Of a stretch of 12,809 bases of DNA, positions 6,131 through 12,320 are shown in pieces (position 1 is the stretch's first letter; every line of letters starts with the position of its first letter). Under the pieces are notes generated by a model. The model did no database searches. It was not told the DNA's origin and worked only from the letters and a program-made list of their open reading frames with translations. The position numbers and the translations under genes are program-made. This stretch comes from Verrucomicrobiota bacterium. GTDB taxonomy: Bacteria; Verrucomicrobiota; Verrucomicrobiia; Limisphaerales; DSYF01. The stretch is taken from assembly GCA_025457725.1 (NCBI GenBank), contig JALOTU010000021.1, forward strand, positions 1-12,809, in the 5' to 3' direction.

Positions 6131-9010
6131 GTGAGAGTGGCGGATTGTCGGACGTTGAACAACCCGCTTTTGGTTGGCCACGCCGCCGGCGCCGCAGCAT
6201 ATTCGTGTCCCGTGATTGGACCCGTGGACATTGAGCCCGCCGGCCCCGACCTGATATCGCAGGTTGAGGCTTTCTTTTCACCCACGGGCACGCTGTCCAG
6301 GGCGAAGAATTTTGAATATCGCCCCCAGCAGCAGGAGATGGCGGTGGCGGTGGCGAACGCGCTGGAGAAGGGAGAGCATCTGGCGGTGGAAGCCGGCACC
6401 GGCGTCGGCAAGAGCCTGGCGTATTTGATTCCGGCAATCCTCTTTGCCCTGCAGCACAGGAAGAAGGCGGTCATTTCCACCCACACCATCAACCTCCAGG
6501 AGCAGCTTACGGAGAAGGATCTGCCGATGCTGGAGCAGGTGTTGCCGGTGAAGTTCAGCTACACGATGCTCAAGGGCCGGCAGAATTACCTCTGTACCCG
6601 CCGCCTGCAAAAGGCCATGCACCAGGCCGGCAGCCTCTTCACCTCCTCCGAGACCGAGGAACTCAAGCGCATCTGGGAATGGTCCAAGGAAACCAGTGAT
6701 GGCAGCCTGTCCGATCTCGACCTCGAGCCCGACCCGAAGGTCTGGGACCAGGTATGCTCCGAACGCGGCTTGTGTTCGCCGAAAAAATGCGGCTTCCCCA
6801 GCGATTTCGGCAAGGATCACGGTGTCTGCTTCTTTCAACGCGCGCGCAACCGGATCCTGTCTTCGGACGTCGTGGTGTTGAATCACACGCTCTTCTTCAC
6901 CCTGCTCGGCGGCATTGGCGAGGAGGCGGAAGGCGGCGTCCTGTTCAAGAACGACTTCGTCATCTTCGATGAAGCCCATCAGATGGAGAACGTGGCTTCC
7001 AAGCACATCGGCCTGAGCGTCTCGAGCGGGCAGTTGCGCTACAACCTGAACCGCCTGTGGAACCCGCGCACGGAGAAGGGTCTGCTGGCCACGTTGCGGC
7101 AGGGGCCTGCGGTCAAACTCGTTGCGGATCTGCTGCAGGAAAGCGACGGCTTTTTCGCCGGGGTGGAGGCGGCCTGTGACGAATTGACCAGGCAAGCCGT
7201 CAAACGCGCCTTGGGCGTTTCGGACAGTCCGCGTCAGTGGAAGGAGTTGCGCATCCGCCGTCCGGATCTCGTCAACGACACGGTGACGCTACCGATCCAG
7301 CGATTGCGCGAGGCGATGGGCGAACTCGTGAAGATGAGTGAGGACAGCGAGATGGGCGGGGAGCTGCTGGAGTGCAATCGCCGGCTTGCGGAACTGCGGC
7401 TGGAGATCGCCGAATTCCTCAGCCAAAGCGTCGAGGATCATGTTTACTGGGTGGAACGTTCCGGCAAGATGCAGCGCAATCTCTCGCTCAATGCTGCGCC
7501 CGTCGATGTGGCGGAGTTTCTACGTCGCCGACTCTTCGGATGCGACACCAGCGTGATCATGACCAGCGCGACGCTGGCGACGGCGATGCCGAAGCTCGCA
7601 GTGCCACCTGTGGCACAGACCTCCGGTCGGTGTCCCTTGCCATTCACCCCCTTTAACCTCACTGGCCCCGTGTCCCGACGAACACGCAATCTTCCCCATT
7701 GGCGGCAAGACGGTGCAACCTACTTTGTGACCTTTCGCCTGGCGGATTCTATCCCGGCTCAGAAGTTGAAACAATGGCGTGTGGAACGGGATGTCTGGTT
7801 GAAGACACATCCGGAGCCGCGCTCGGAACAGGATCAGATTGAGTTTCACCATCTGTTCCCGGCACGCATCGAGGACTGGCTGGATGAAGGGGAGGGCTCG
7901 TGTTCGCTGCGCCAACCCGAGGCAGCTCAAATTGTTGTGTCCGCTTTCAAACATTTTGACGAAGATCGCTATGCACTCGGAGAATTCGTGGTGATGCCCA
8001 ATCACGTGCACCTGACCCTGAAGCCGCTAGGCGAACACACCCTCTCTGACATTCTAAAGTCCTGGAAGACATTCACGGCCCGGGAAATCAACCATCTGTT
8101 GGATAGAACCGGCACCCTTTGGCAGGACGAATCGTTCGACCACATCATCCGCACCGAGTCTGCGCTGGTTCAATATTCTAACTATATCAAGGCGAACCCG
8201 GTAAAGGCGGGCCTGAGCGCAGGAAGCTTTGTTGCAGGACACGGATCGGCGGTTGGCATGGACTCGACTGCGGATCTGGGTCGGGTGCTGACACCAACGG
8301 TTCAACGCACAGGCCGGAGGCCTGTGCCACGTGAGCGTGCGCTGCATTATTTTACCCGCCGAGTGGGTGCGGAGGCGGCCACGCAACTGCAAGTGGGCAC
8401 GCCGTTCGACTACGAGCAGCAGATGAAGCTGTTTGTCGCCGGGAAGATGCCGGATCCGCGGGATCCGGGTTACTCGGCGGCCCTGGAGCACCACCTGGAA
8501 CGTTTCCTGAAACTGACCCATGGCAAGGCGTTCGTCCTGTTCACCAGTTACCGGTTGATGAACGAATTGGGGGAGCGCATGCAGCCTTTCTTCGACCAGC
8601 TCGGCATCGAGTGTCACATCCAGGGCACAGGCACGCCCCGCAACGTGATGCTGGAACGATTCAAGGAAGACACTGATTCCGTGCTCTTCGGCACCGACAG
8701 CTTCTGGCAGGGAGTGGATGTTCCCGGCGAATCCCTCAGCAATGTCATCATCACCCGATTGCCTTTTGCCGTGCCGGATCATCCGCTGATTGAAGCCCGC
8801 CTGGAAGCGATTGAAGCCCGTGGCGGCAACGCGTTCAGTGAATTCTCCCTGCCTGAAGCCGTGCTGAAATTCCGTCAGGGGGTGGGTCGTTTGATCCGCA
8901 CCAAGACCGACACCGGCATCGTCGTCGTGCTCGATCCCCGCGTGTTGACCAAGCGCTACGGCCAGACCTTTCTGGATGCCTTGCCCAAATGTCCGATGGA
9001 AGTGGTGTGA
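6131..9010 (+). CDS. dinG: DinG/XPD-type Fe-S ATP-dependent helicase with an in-frame RAYT transposase insertion
   Basis: This 959-residue frame encodes a superfamily 2 DNA helicase of the DinG/YoaA kind, which in other bacteria unwinds damaged or structured DNA 5' to 3'. Domain 1 has Walker A 'AGTGVGKS' (88-95), a likely Fe-S cluster set of cysteines (155, 215, 220, 233; a further one at 209), the DEAH box (280-283) and motif III 'TSATLAT' (478-484). Domain 2 has 'PFDYEQQMKLFV', 'GTDSFWQGVDVPGE' and motif VI 'QGVGRLIR' (916-923). Between them, residues 491-731 are a complete HUH transposase of the RAYT family, in frame and without a stop; without it the protein would be 718 residues, a normal DinG length. 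The start is uncertain: GTG at 6131 gives a long unconserved leader, and GTGs at 6212 and 6224 sit closer to the conserved 'ISQVEAFFSPTG'. It is divergent from the glycosyltransferase by 20 bp. Confidence 0.9.
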   Translation: MRVADCRTLNNPLLVGHAAGAAAYSCPVIGPVDIEPAGPDLISQVEAFFSPTGTLSRAKNFEYRPQQQEMAVAVANALEKGEHLAVEAGTGVGKSLAYLIPAILFALQHRKKAVISTHTINLQEQLTEKDLPMLEQVLPVKFSYTMLKGRQNYLCTRRLQKAMHQAGSLFTSSETEELKRIWEWSKETSDGSLSDLDLEPDPKVWDQVCSERGLCSPKKCGFPSDFGKDHGVCFFQRARNRILSSDVVVLNHTLFFTLLGGIGEEAEGGVLFKNDFVIFDEAHQMENVASKHIGLSVSSGQLRYNLNRLWNPRTEKGLLATLRQGPAVKLVADLLQESDGFFAGVEAACDELTRQAVKRALGVSDSPRQWKELRIRRPDLVNDTVTLPIQRLREAMGELVKMSEDSEMGGELLECNRRLAELRLEIAEFLSQSVEDHVYWVERSGKMQRNLSLNAAPVDVAEFLRRRLFGCDTSVIMTSATLATAMPKLAVPPVAQTSGRCPLPFTPFNLTGPVSRRTRNLPHWRQDGATYFVTFRLADSIPAQKLKQWRVERDVWLKTHPEPRSEQDQIEFHHLFPARIEDWLDEGEGSCSLRQPEAAQIVVSAFKHFDEDRYALGEFVVMPNHVHLTLKPLGEHTLSDILKSWKTFTAREINHLLDRTGTLWQDESFDHIIRTESALVQYSNYIKANPVKAGLSAGSFVAGHGSAVGMDSTADLGRVLTPTVQRTGRRPVPRERALHYFTRRVGAEAATQLQVGTPFDYEQQMKLFVAGKMPDPRDPGYSAALEHHLERFLKLTHGKAFVLFTSYRLMNELGERMQPFFDQLGIECHIQGTGTPRNVMLERFKEDTDSVLFGTDSFWQGVDVPGESLSNVIITRLPFAVPDHPLIEARLEAIEARGGNAFSEFSLPEAVLKFRQGVGRLIRTKTDTGIVVVLDPRVLTKRYGQTFLDALPKCPMEVV
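7610..7634 (+). repeat. Left REP-like hairpin of the nested RAYT element
   Basis: A stem of 7612-7621 with 7625-7634 (GGCACAGACC against GGTCGGTGTC) around a TCC loop, with one A/G mismatch and one G-T pair. It is preceded by GTGGCAC, which is itself an inverted copy of GTGCCAC at 7601-7607. In the helicase frame it encodes 'VAQTSGRCP'. Confidence 0.75.
7670..8330 (+). CDS. REP-associated tyrosine transposase (RAYT, Y1/HUH family) domain nested in the helicase frame
   Basis: This is the transposase part of the inserted element. The GTG at 7670 begins 'SRRTRNLPHW', the typical RAYT start, followed by 'GATYFVTFRLADSIP'. The metal-binding HUH motif is HVH in 'VVMPNHVHLTL' (H112 and H114 counted from this GTG). 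Next come 'GTLWQDESFDHIIR', highly characteristic of RAYTs, and the probable catalytic tyrosine Y172 in 'YSNYIKANPVKAGL'. All expected catalytic residues are present. There is no stop codon of its own: after a variable tail the frame reads through the right hairpin ('RTGRRPVPRE') into helicase domain 2. Translation starting at this GTG would therefore give a 446-residue RAYT-plus-helicase-domain-2 protein. No convincing ribosome binding site precedes it, so it may be made only as part of the full fusion. RAYTs nick single-stranded REP hairpins in studied cases. Confidence 0.85.
8306..8330 (-). repeat. Right REP-like hairpin of the nested RAYT element
   Basis: A perfect 9-bp stem, 8307-8315 (GCACAGGCC) with 8319-8327 (GGCCTGTGC), around a GGA loop, followed by CAC. 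It is the inverted partner of the left hairpin; the better stem suggests this copy is less decayed. In the helicase frame it encodes 'RTGRRPVPR'. Confidence 0.8.
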
Positions 9011-9315
9011 CACAGTGCCATCATCCTGTGCGTGGGTGTGGAACACCGCGTTCTTTACGAAGGCTTTACATTTTCATGGCGGCCCAACCGACATTCCTTG
9101 TAACCGGATCCGTCCCTTCTGCGTCCTTGCCTTTGAACAAGGAAAGTGGGTTCAAAGTTATGCAACGAATTGCGACATTGCGACCAATCTGGCAGGGAGT
9201 GCTCTCCGCCGTCTGCACCGTGGCCGTGGGGCTCGTGCTGATTGGCGTCTATCGGCTGTTGGCTTGAAGCGGCGATGCGGTCGTGTTGCCCCTCGGGAGC
9301 GACCCGTTCGATGAT
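9011..9315. other. Intergenic stretch between the helicase and dus genes
   Basis: This 305-bp gap separates the ends of two convergent genes. Apart from the tentative small membrane frame at 9160-9267, I see no tRNA, terminator with a U-run or repeat in it. Confidence 0.5.
9160..9267 (+). CDS. Possible 35-residue single-helix membrane protein
   Basis: A short frame beginning MQRIATLRPIW and continuing into one hydrophobic helix (about residues 13-34) ending 'VYRLLA'. A purine-rich 'aaggaaag' lies about 14 bases upstream of the ATG, a little far for a ribosome binding site. An in-frame ATG at 9076 would make a 63-residue version with a polar N-terminus. I recognise no family, and the case rests only on the basic-then-hydrophobic pattern, so this may be a chance frame. 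Confidence 0.3.
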   Translation: MQRIATLRPIWQGVLSAVCTVAVGLVLIGVYRLLA

Positions 9316-10422
9316 TCACCAAACGTCGATCGGCCCCTTGGGCACTGGAATGGCTGACGGTGCGGCACCTGCCTCCTCCGGTTGGAGAAATGAGGCGACC
9401 ATGGGTGCCGGTTGAAACTGGGACTTCAACTGCCCGTCGTTGTCGAGGAACCGTTCGCGCCAGCGCATGTAGTTCTCCAGCACCGCCGCGAAGTCCTCCC
9501 GGGTGGAAATGCGCACCACCTTCTTGTTGAACTCGCTCGCCGGCCCAAACCGCCTGGAATACCAGGGCGCCACCTTGCGAAACATGCGGCAGCCCAGTTC
9601 CTCGCCGAACACCTCGATCATCAGGTCGAAATGACGCTGCAGCACCCGGATGCGTTCGCCAAAATCAGGTTCAGCCAAGAGGTCGCCCGTCAGCAAGAGA
9701 TGAGACGTCCGTTGGAAGATCCATGGATCGTAGAAGGCCCCGCGCCCAATGCTCACGCCGGCGCACCCCGTCTGCTCCATCATGTGCCGGGCCGCCTGGG
9801 GCGTGGTCACATCGCCATTCCCGATGACGGGAACCCGTTTGACCGCCCTGGCCACGGAACGGATCCCGTTCAGGTTGACCCTTCCGGAAAATCCCTGCTG
9901 TCGGGTGCGGCCATGGACAAAGAGGGCGGCCACCCCCACCTCCTCGAGCGCCCGGGCCAGGTCCGGGGCGGTGATGTTGTCATCGTCCCAGCCCAGCCGC
10001 ATCTTGGCGGTGATGGGAATCTTCACGGCATTGACCATGCCGGCGACCAAGGCGGCGGTCTTGTCCAGTTCCGTCATCATGGCCGAGCCGCCACCGACTT
10101 TGCACACCTTCTTCACGGGACAGCCCATGTTGATGTCGACCAAATCCACACCCATGGATTCCAGCAGCTGCGTGGCGTCGCGCATCTCCTCCGGCACCGA
10201 CCCGAACAGCTGCACCGCCAGCGGCCGGTCGGTGTCTTGCGTCTCGATCAGCTTGAGCGCCTTGGGGCGTCGTTCGAGCAGTGAGCGGGCGTTGACCAGG
10301 TCGGTGGTGCACAAGCCCACCCCGCCGACTTCGCGCACCACGCGCCGGAAGGGCAGGTTGGTGTAGCCCGCCAGTGGCGAGAGGAACAGATTGGACGACA
10401 GCTGGAGCGAACCGAGTTGCAT
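9316..10422 (-). CDS. dusB: tRNA-dihydrouridine synthase (DusB-like)
   Basis: This 368-residue FMN-dependent enzyme reduces uridine to dihydrouridine in tRNA loops using NADPH. It opens with 'LFLSPLAGYTNLPFRRVVRE', the FMN-binding start of the TIM barrel; the catalytic cysteine is C101 in 'DINMGCPVKKVCKVGGGSAM'; 'ITAKMRLGWDD' and 'FVHGRTRQQGFSG' carry conserved barrel residues; and 'VIGNGDVTTPQ' with 'GVSIGRGAFYDPWIF' is the phosphate-binding end. A helical tRNA-binding domain follows, and the last 35 residues are a proline-rich unconserved tail. The ATG at 10422 begins directly before the conserved N-terminus; the track of open codons extends 13 residues further upstream but without similarity. 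The DusB/NifR3 type is my best guess among the Dus classes. The gene is divergent from lolD by 151 bp. Confidence 0.93.
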   Translation of the reverse strand: MQLGSLQLSSNLFLSPLAGYTNLPFRRVVREVGGVGLCTTDLVNARSLLERRPKALKLIETQDTDRPLAVQLFGSVPEEMRDATQLLESMGVDLVDINMGCPVKKVCKVGGGSAMMTELDKTAALVAGMVNAVKIPITAKMRLGWDDDNITAPDLARALEEVGVAALFVHGRTRQQGFSGRVNLNGIRSVARAVKRVPVIGNGDVTTPQAARHMMEQTGCAGVSIGRGAFYDPWIFQRTSHLLLTGDLLAEPDFGERIRVLQRHFDLMIEVFGEELGCRMFRKVAPWYSRRFGPASEFNKKVVRISTREDFAAVLENYMRWRERFLDNDGQLKSQFQPAPMVASFLQPEEAGAAPSAIPVPKGPIDVW

Positions 10423-10573
10423 CGCGGATCGCACTATACCCGGGACGGGTTGAGTTCGCACTTCGGATTCAATGGCAGCGGCGAGCCCGGTCGGGCGGCC
10501 CGAATCTTCGGCCCTGGGGGGTGTCGATGATTTTTCATTGGCATTGGGCCGGTTTTGGCGGTGAAATTAGTCC

Positions 10574-11311
10574 ATGGCTGAACCCACCAAACTTCTGCGA
10601 GTCAGTGAACTGGTGAAGCGGTATGAGACGGGGGCGGGTCCGGTTCCCGTCCTCGATGGAGTTTCGCTGCAATTGGCCAAAGGGGATGCGCTGGCCGTTG
10701 TGGGGCCATCGGGTTCCGGGAAGAGCACCTTGTTGCAAATCATCGGCACGCTGGACCAGGCCACCAGCGGCCGGGTGGAGCTGGGCGGGCGCGACCTGGG
10801 CACGCTCGACAACGATCAACTGGCGCAGGTGCGGAACCTGGAGATCGGATTTGTCTTCCAGTCGCACTATCTCCTTCCGCAGTGCACCACTTGGGAGAAT
10901 GTGTTGGTGCCCACACTGGCTGCGACCAGGGAAACGGCAGCCGGCGCTGCTCCATCGCAACCCGCCTCGTTCTCAAGCATGGAATCTGTCCCGCAGCGCG
11001 CCGAACGTTTGCTCAAACGGGTCGGACTCGCAGAGCGCATGGCCCATTTTCCTGGACAGCTCTCCGGGGGTGAACGCCAGCGGGTGGCGGTGGTGCGTGC
11101 GCTGATCAATCGGCCGGCATTGCTGCTGGCGGACGAACCCACCGGCGCCCTCGATCACGCTTCCGCCGAATCGCTCAGTCAGTTGCTGGTGGAACTGAAC
11201 CGGGAGGAAGGCGTCTCAATGATCGTCGTCACGCATTCGATGGATCTGGCCCGAAGGATGAAACGGGTGGTGCGATTGGAAGGTGGCAGCTTGCAGGAGG
11301 ATGGAGCATAG
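10574..11311 (+). CDS. lolD: LolD/MacB-type ABC transporter ATP-binding protein
   Basis: This 245-residue cytoplasmic ATPase fits the LolD/FtsE/MacB group, which powers FtsX-like permeases that move lipoproteins or drugs rather than importing solutes. Walker A is 'GPSGSGKST' (44-52), the Q-loop glutamine is Q96 in 'FVFQSHYLLP', the signature 'LSGGERQR' is at 163-170, Walker B is 'ALLLADEPTGALD' (182-194) and the switch histidine is H221. A serine/alanine-rich insertion (about residues 118-139) between the Q-loop and the signature is longer than usual in LolD. The expected partner permease is found at 12321, separated by a RAYT gene. Which substrate this pair moves cannot be read from sequence; the LolD name is by similarity. 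Confidence 0.9.
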   Translation: MAEPTKLLRVSELVKRYETGAGPVPVLDGVSLQLAKGDALAVVGPSGSGKSTLLQIIGTLDQATSGRVELGGRDLGTLDNDQLAQVRNLEIGFVFQSHYLLPQCTTWENVLVPTLAATRETAAGAAPSQPASFSSMESVPQRAERLLKRVGLAERMAHFPGQLSGGERQRVAVVRALINRPALLLADEPTGALDHASAESLSQLLVELNREEGVSMIVVTHSMDLARRMKRVVRLEGGSLQEDGA

Positions 11312-11384
11312 AGGCTGGGAGATGGAGAACCATCACACAGACCCGCTACGACGTCATGGGGACGCGCGAAGTCCGGCGCAGGTT

Positions 11385-11418
11385 TTGGAGTGCGGGGACT
11401 TGTCGCCGCCTTCCTCCA
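11385..11418 (+). repeat. REP-like hairpin, TTGGAGTGCG family, copy 1
   Basis: The inner stem GCGGGGAC (11392-11399) pairs with GTCGCCGC (11402-11409) with one G/G mismatch and a minimal TT centre. The outer arms TGGAG (11386-11390) and CTCCA (11414-11418) also pair. It lies between lolD and the RAYT start and shares its TTGGAGTGCG start with two further copies after the RAYT gene. Confidence 0.7.
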
Positions 11419-11453
11419 CTGCGCGTTCGCAAGCCGCGACAGTTTCCAACCTC

Positions 11454-12002
11454 ATGACACCGGATCCCTTGAAGCTGCCATGGCCCCATGCCCCCATCCA
11501 CAAGCTGACAGAGCACGGGGTTTACATGATCACCGCCGGCACCTTTAAGAAGCTGCCACTTTTTGCCAGACCCGACCGACTGGACTTGCTCGAGCGCAAG
11601 CTTCTGGAGATTGCCAGCCAGCATGCCTGGCAGATTGAGGCTTGGGCCGTGTTCGCCAATCATTACCATTTCGTGGCGAGAGGCTGCCCGGCATCCGCCG
11701 CTTTGCGAGGGATGATTTCCCGGCTCCACGCGGAGTCCGCTCGCGAGTTGAACCGTCTGGACCTAAAAGAGGGCCGCCGCGTGTGGTTCAACTTCTGGGA
11801 TACGAAACTGACGTATGAGAAGTCTTACTTGGCCCGGCTCAATTATGTCCACCAGAACGCCGTGAAACATGGTCTTGTGTCGGCGGCACACCAGTATCGG
11901 TGGTGTTCCGCCGCGTGGTTTGAGCGAGTGACCACACCGGCAAGAGTGCAGACGATCTACAGCTTTAAGACCGACCGACTGGAGGTGCCCGATGACTTTT
12001 GA
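11454..12002 (+). CDS. REP-associated tyrosine transposase (RAYT), second subfamily
   Basis: This 182-residue protein is a HUH-type single-strand transposase of the RAYT group. It starts 'LKLPWPHAPIHKLTEHGVYMITAGTFKKLP'-like (motif split here: 'PWPHAPIHKL', 'GVYMITAGT'). The HUH motif is HYH (H70 and H72) in 'AVFANHYHFVA', and the probable catalytic tyrosine is Y131 in 'LARLNYVHQNAVKHGL'. It ends in the family tail 'WCSAAWFERV' and 'VPDDF'. The ATG at 11454 fits the family start; an in-frame TTG at 11283 would overlap lolD and adds residues coded by the REP hairpin. It is a different subfamily from the transposase nested in the helicase (HVH and 'NPVKAGL' there). It lies in the same direction as lolD and the permease and appears intact, including its stop codon. 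Confidence 0.88.
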   Translation: MTPDPLKLPWPHAPIHKLTEHGVYMITAGTFKKLPLFARPDRLDLLERKLLEIASQHAWQIEAWAVFANHYHFVARGCPASAALRGMISRLHAESARELNRLDLKEGRRVWFNFWDTKLTYEKSYLARLNYVHQNAVKHGLVSAAHQYRWCSAAWFERVTTPARVQTIYSFKTDRLEVPDDF

Positions 12003-12045
12003 CGCATCCCGCCTTCGGCTGTCAGCCCACGATGAGGAGAAGGCT

Positions 12046-12080
12046 CTTTGGAGTGCGGTGACCCGGCGCCGCTTTTCAAG
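12046..12080 (+). repeat. REP-like hairpin, TTGGAGTGCG family, copy 2
   Basis: Begins CTTTGGAGTGCGG. Stem 12055-12060 (GCGGTG) with 12067-12072 (CGCCGC), including one T-G pair, around a 6-base loop. The outer arms (CTTTGGAG and CTTTTCAAG) pair only partly. Same orientation as copy 1, so the two bracket the RAYT gene as direct repeats. Confidence 0.65.
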
Positions 12081-12168
12081 ACGGTTGGGGTGGAGAACGA
12101 ACTGCCGATGGGTGAATGGGCTGCGAGCTGGTTTGGCAAGGGGGATGGGCTTGGGGAGAGAGGGCCGG

Positions 12169-12203
12169 ATTGGAAAGCGCAGCCAGGTCTGCGCACTCCA
12201 AAG
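12169..12203 (-). repeat. REP-like hairpin, TTGGAGTGCG family, copy 3 (inverted)
   Basis: Stem GCGCAG (12177-12182) with CTGCGC (12189-12194) around a CCAGGT loop, and outer arms TTGGA (12170-12174) with TCCAA (12197-12201). Read on the minus strand it starts CTTTGGAGTGCG like copies 1 and 2. Copies 2 and 3 thus form an inverted pair, like the paired REPs (BIMEs) seen in enterobacteria. Confidence 0.75.
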
Positions 12204-12308
12204 CGCGGGGTGGGTTGTGCGAGCATTGGATTGCAGTCTTCCGCGCTCGGGCTGCGTCCGGGGTGTTTCGCATTTGGGATTGCTATCGGATCACGGTGTT
12301 CGAGCCTC

Positions 12309-12313
12309 GGAGG
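12309..12313 (+). promoter_or_regulatory. Ribosome binding site of the permease gene
   Basis: GGAGG seven bases before the ATG at 12321 is a near-perfect Shine-Dalgarno sequence and decides this start. It shows the permease can be translated independently of the upstream RAYT gene. Confidence 0.75.
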
Positions 12314-12320
12314 TTGCGTT

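Larger units (their letters stand above)
7608..8330 (+). mobile_element. 723-nt RAYT element inserted in frame in the helicase gene
   Basis: The unit consists of a REP-like hairpin, a RAYT coding region and an inverted REP-like hairpin. Its left end is CTGTGGCACAG and its right end CTGTGCCAC. GTGCCAC occurs at 7601-7607 and again at 8324-8330, so the 723-nt unit can equally be written 7601-8323. The two terminal copies match as inverted repeats at 20 of the first 23 positions (7610-7632 against the complement of 8330-8308). The length is a multiple of three and the host frame crosses it without a stop. Deleting it joins 'MPKLA' to 'VPRERALHYFTRR', which reads like an ordinary DinG at the start of domain 2. 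Confidence 0.85.
12003..12320. other. REP-rich stretch between the RAYT and the permease gene
   Basis: These 318 bp carry no convincing gene. They contain two REP-like hairpins (12046-12080 and 12169-12203), otherwise GC-rich sequence with several weak open frames in both directions, and the ribosome binding site of the permease gene at its end. Together with 11385-11418 they mark the footprint of the RAYT module. Confidence 0.6.

Noticed and set aside
5157..6134. A 325-residue plus-strand frame opposite the glycosyltransferase
   Set aside because: Composition is low-complexity Q/G/R/E-rich with no motif; the opposite strand encodes a clear membrane enzyme.
7601..8330. Intein as explanation for the in-frame insertion in the helicase
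   Set aside because: There is no Cys/Ser at the left splice position, no His-Asn at the right end, and no intein blocks; the insert is plainly a RAYT with REP-like ends.
8788..8822. Short direct repeat (gattgaagcccg, about 27 bp apart)
   Set aside because: It encodes 'IEARLEAIEAR', a normal helical part of DinG-type helicases, and is not a DNA repeat of interest.
8054..9046. A 330-residue minus-strand frame opposite the helicase C-terminal part
   Set aside because: Shadow frame of the helicase; no domain signature.
11283..11453. Longer N-terminus of the second RAYT starting at 11283
   Set aside because: It would overlap lolD and translate the REP hairpin; RAYT similarity begins at the ATG at 11454.
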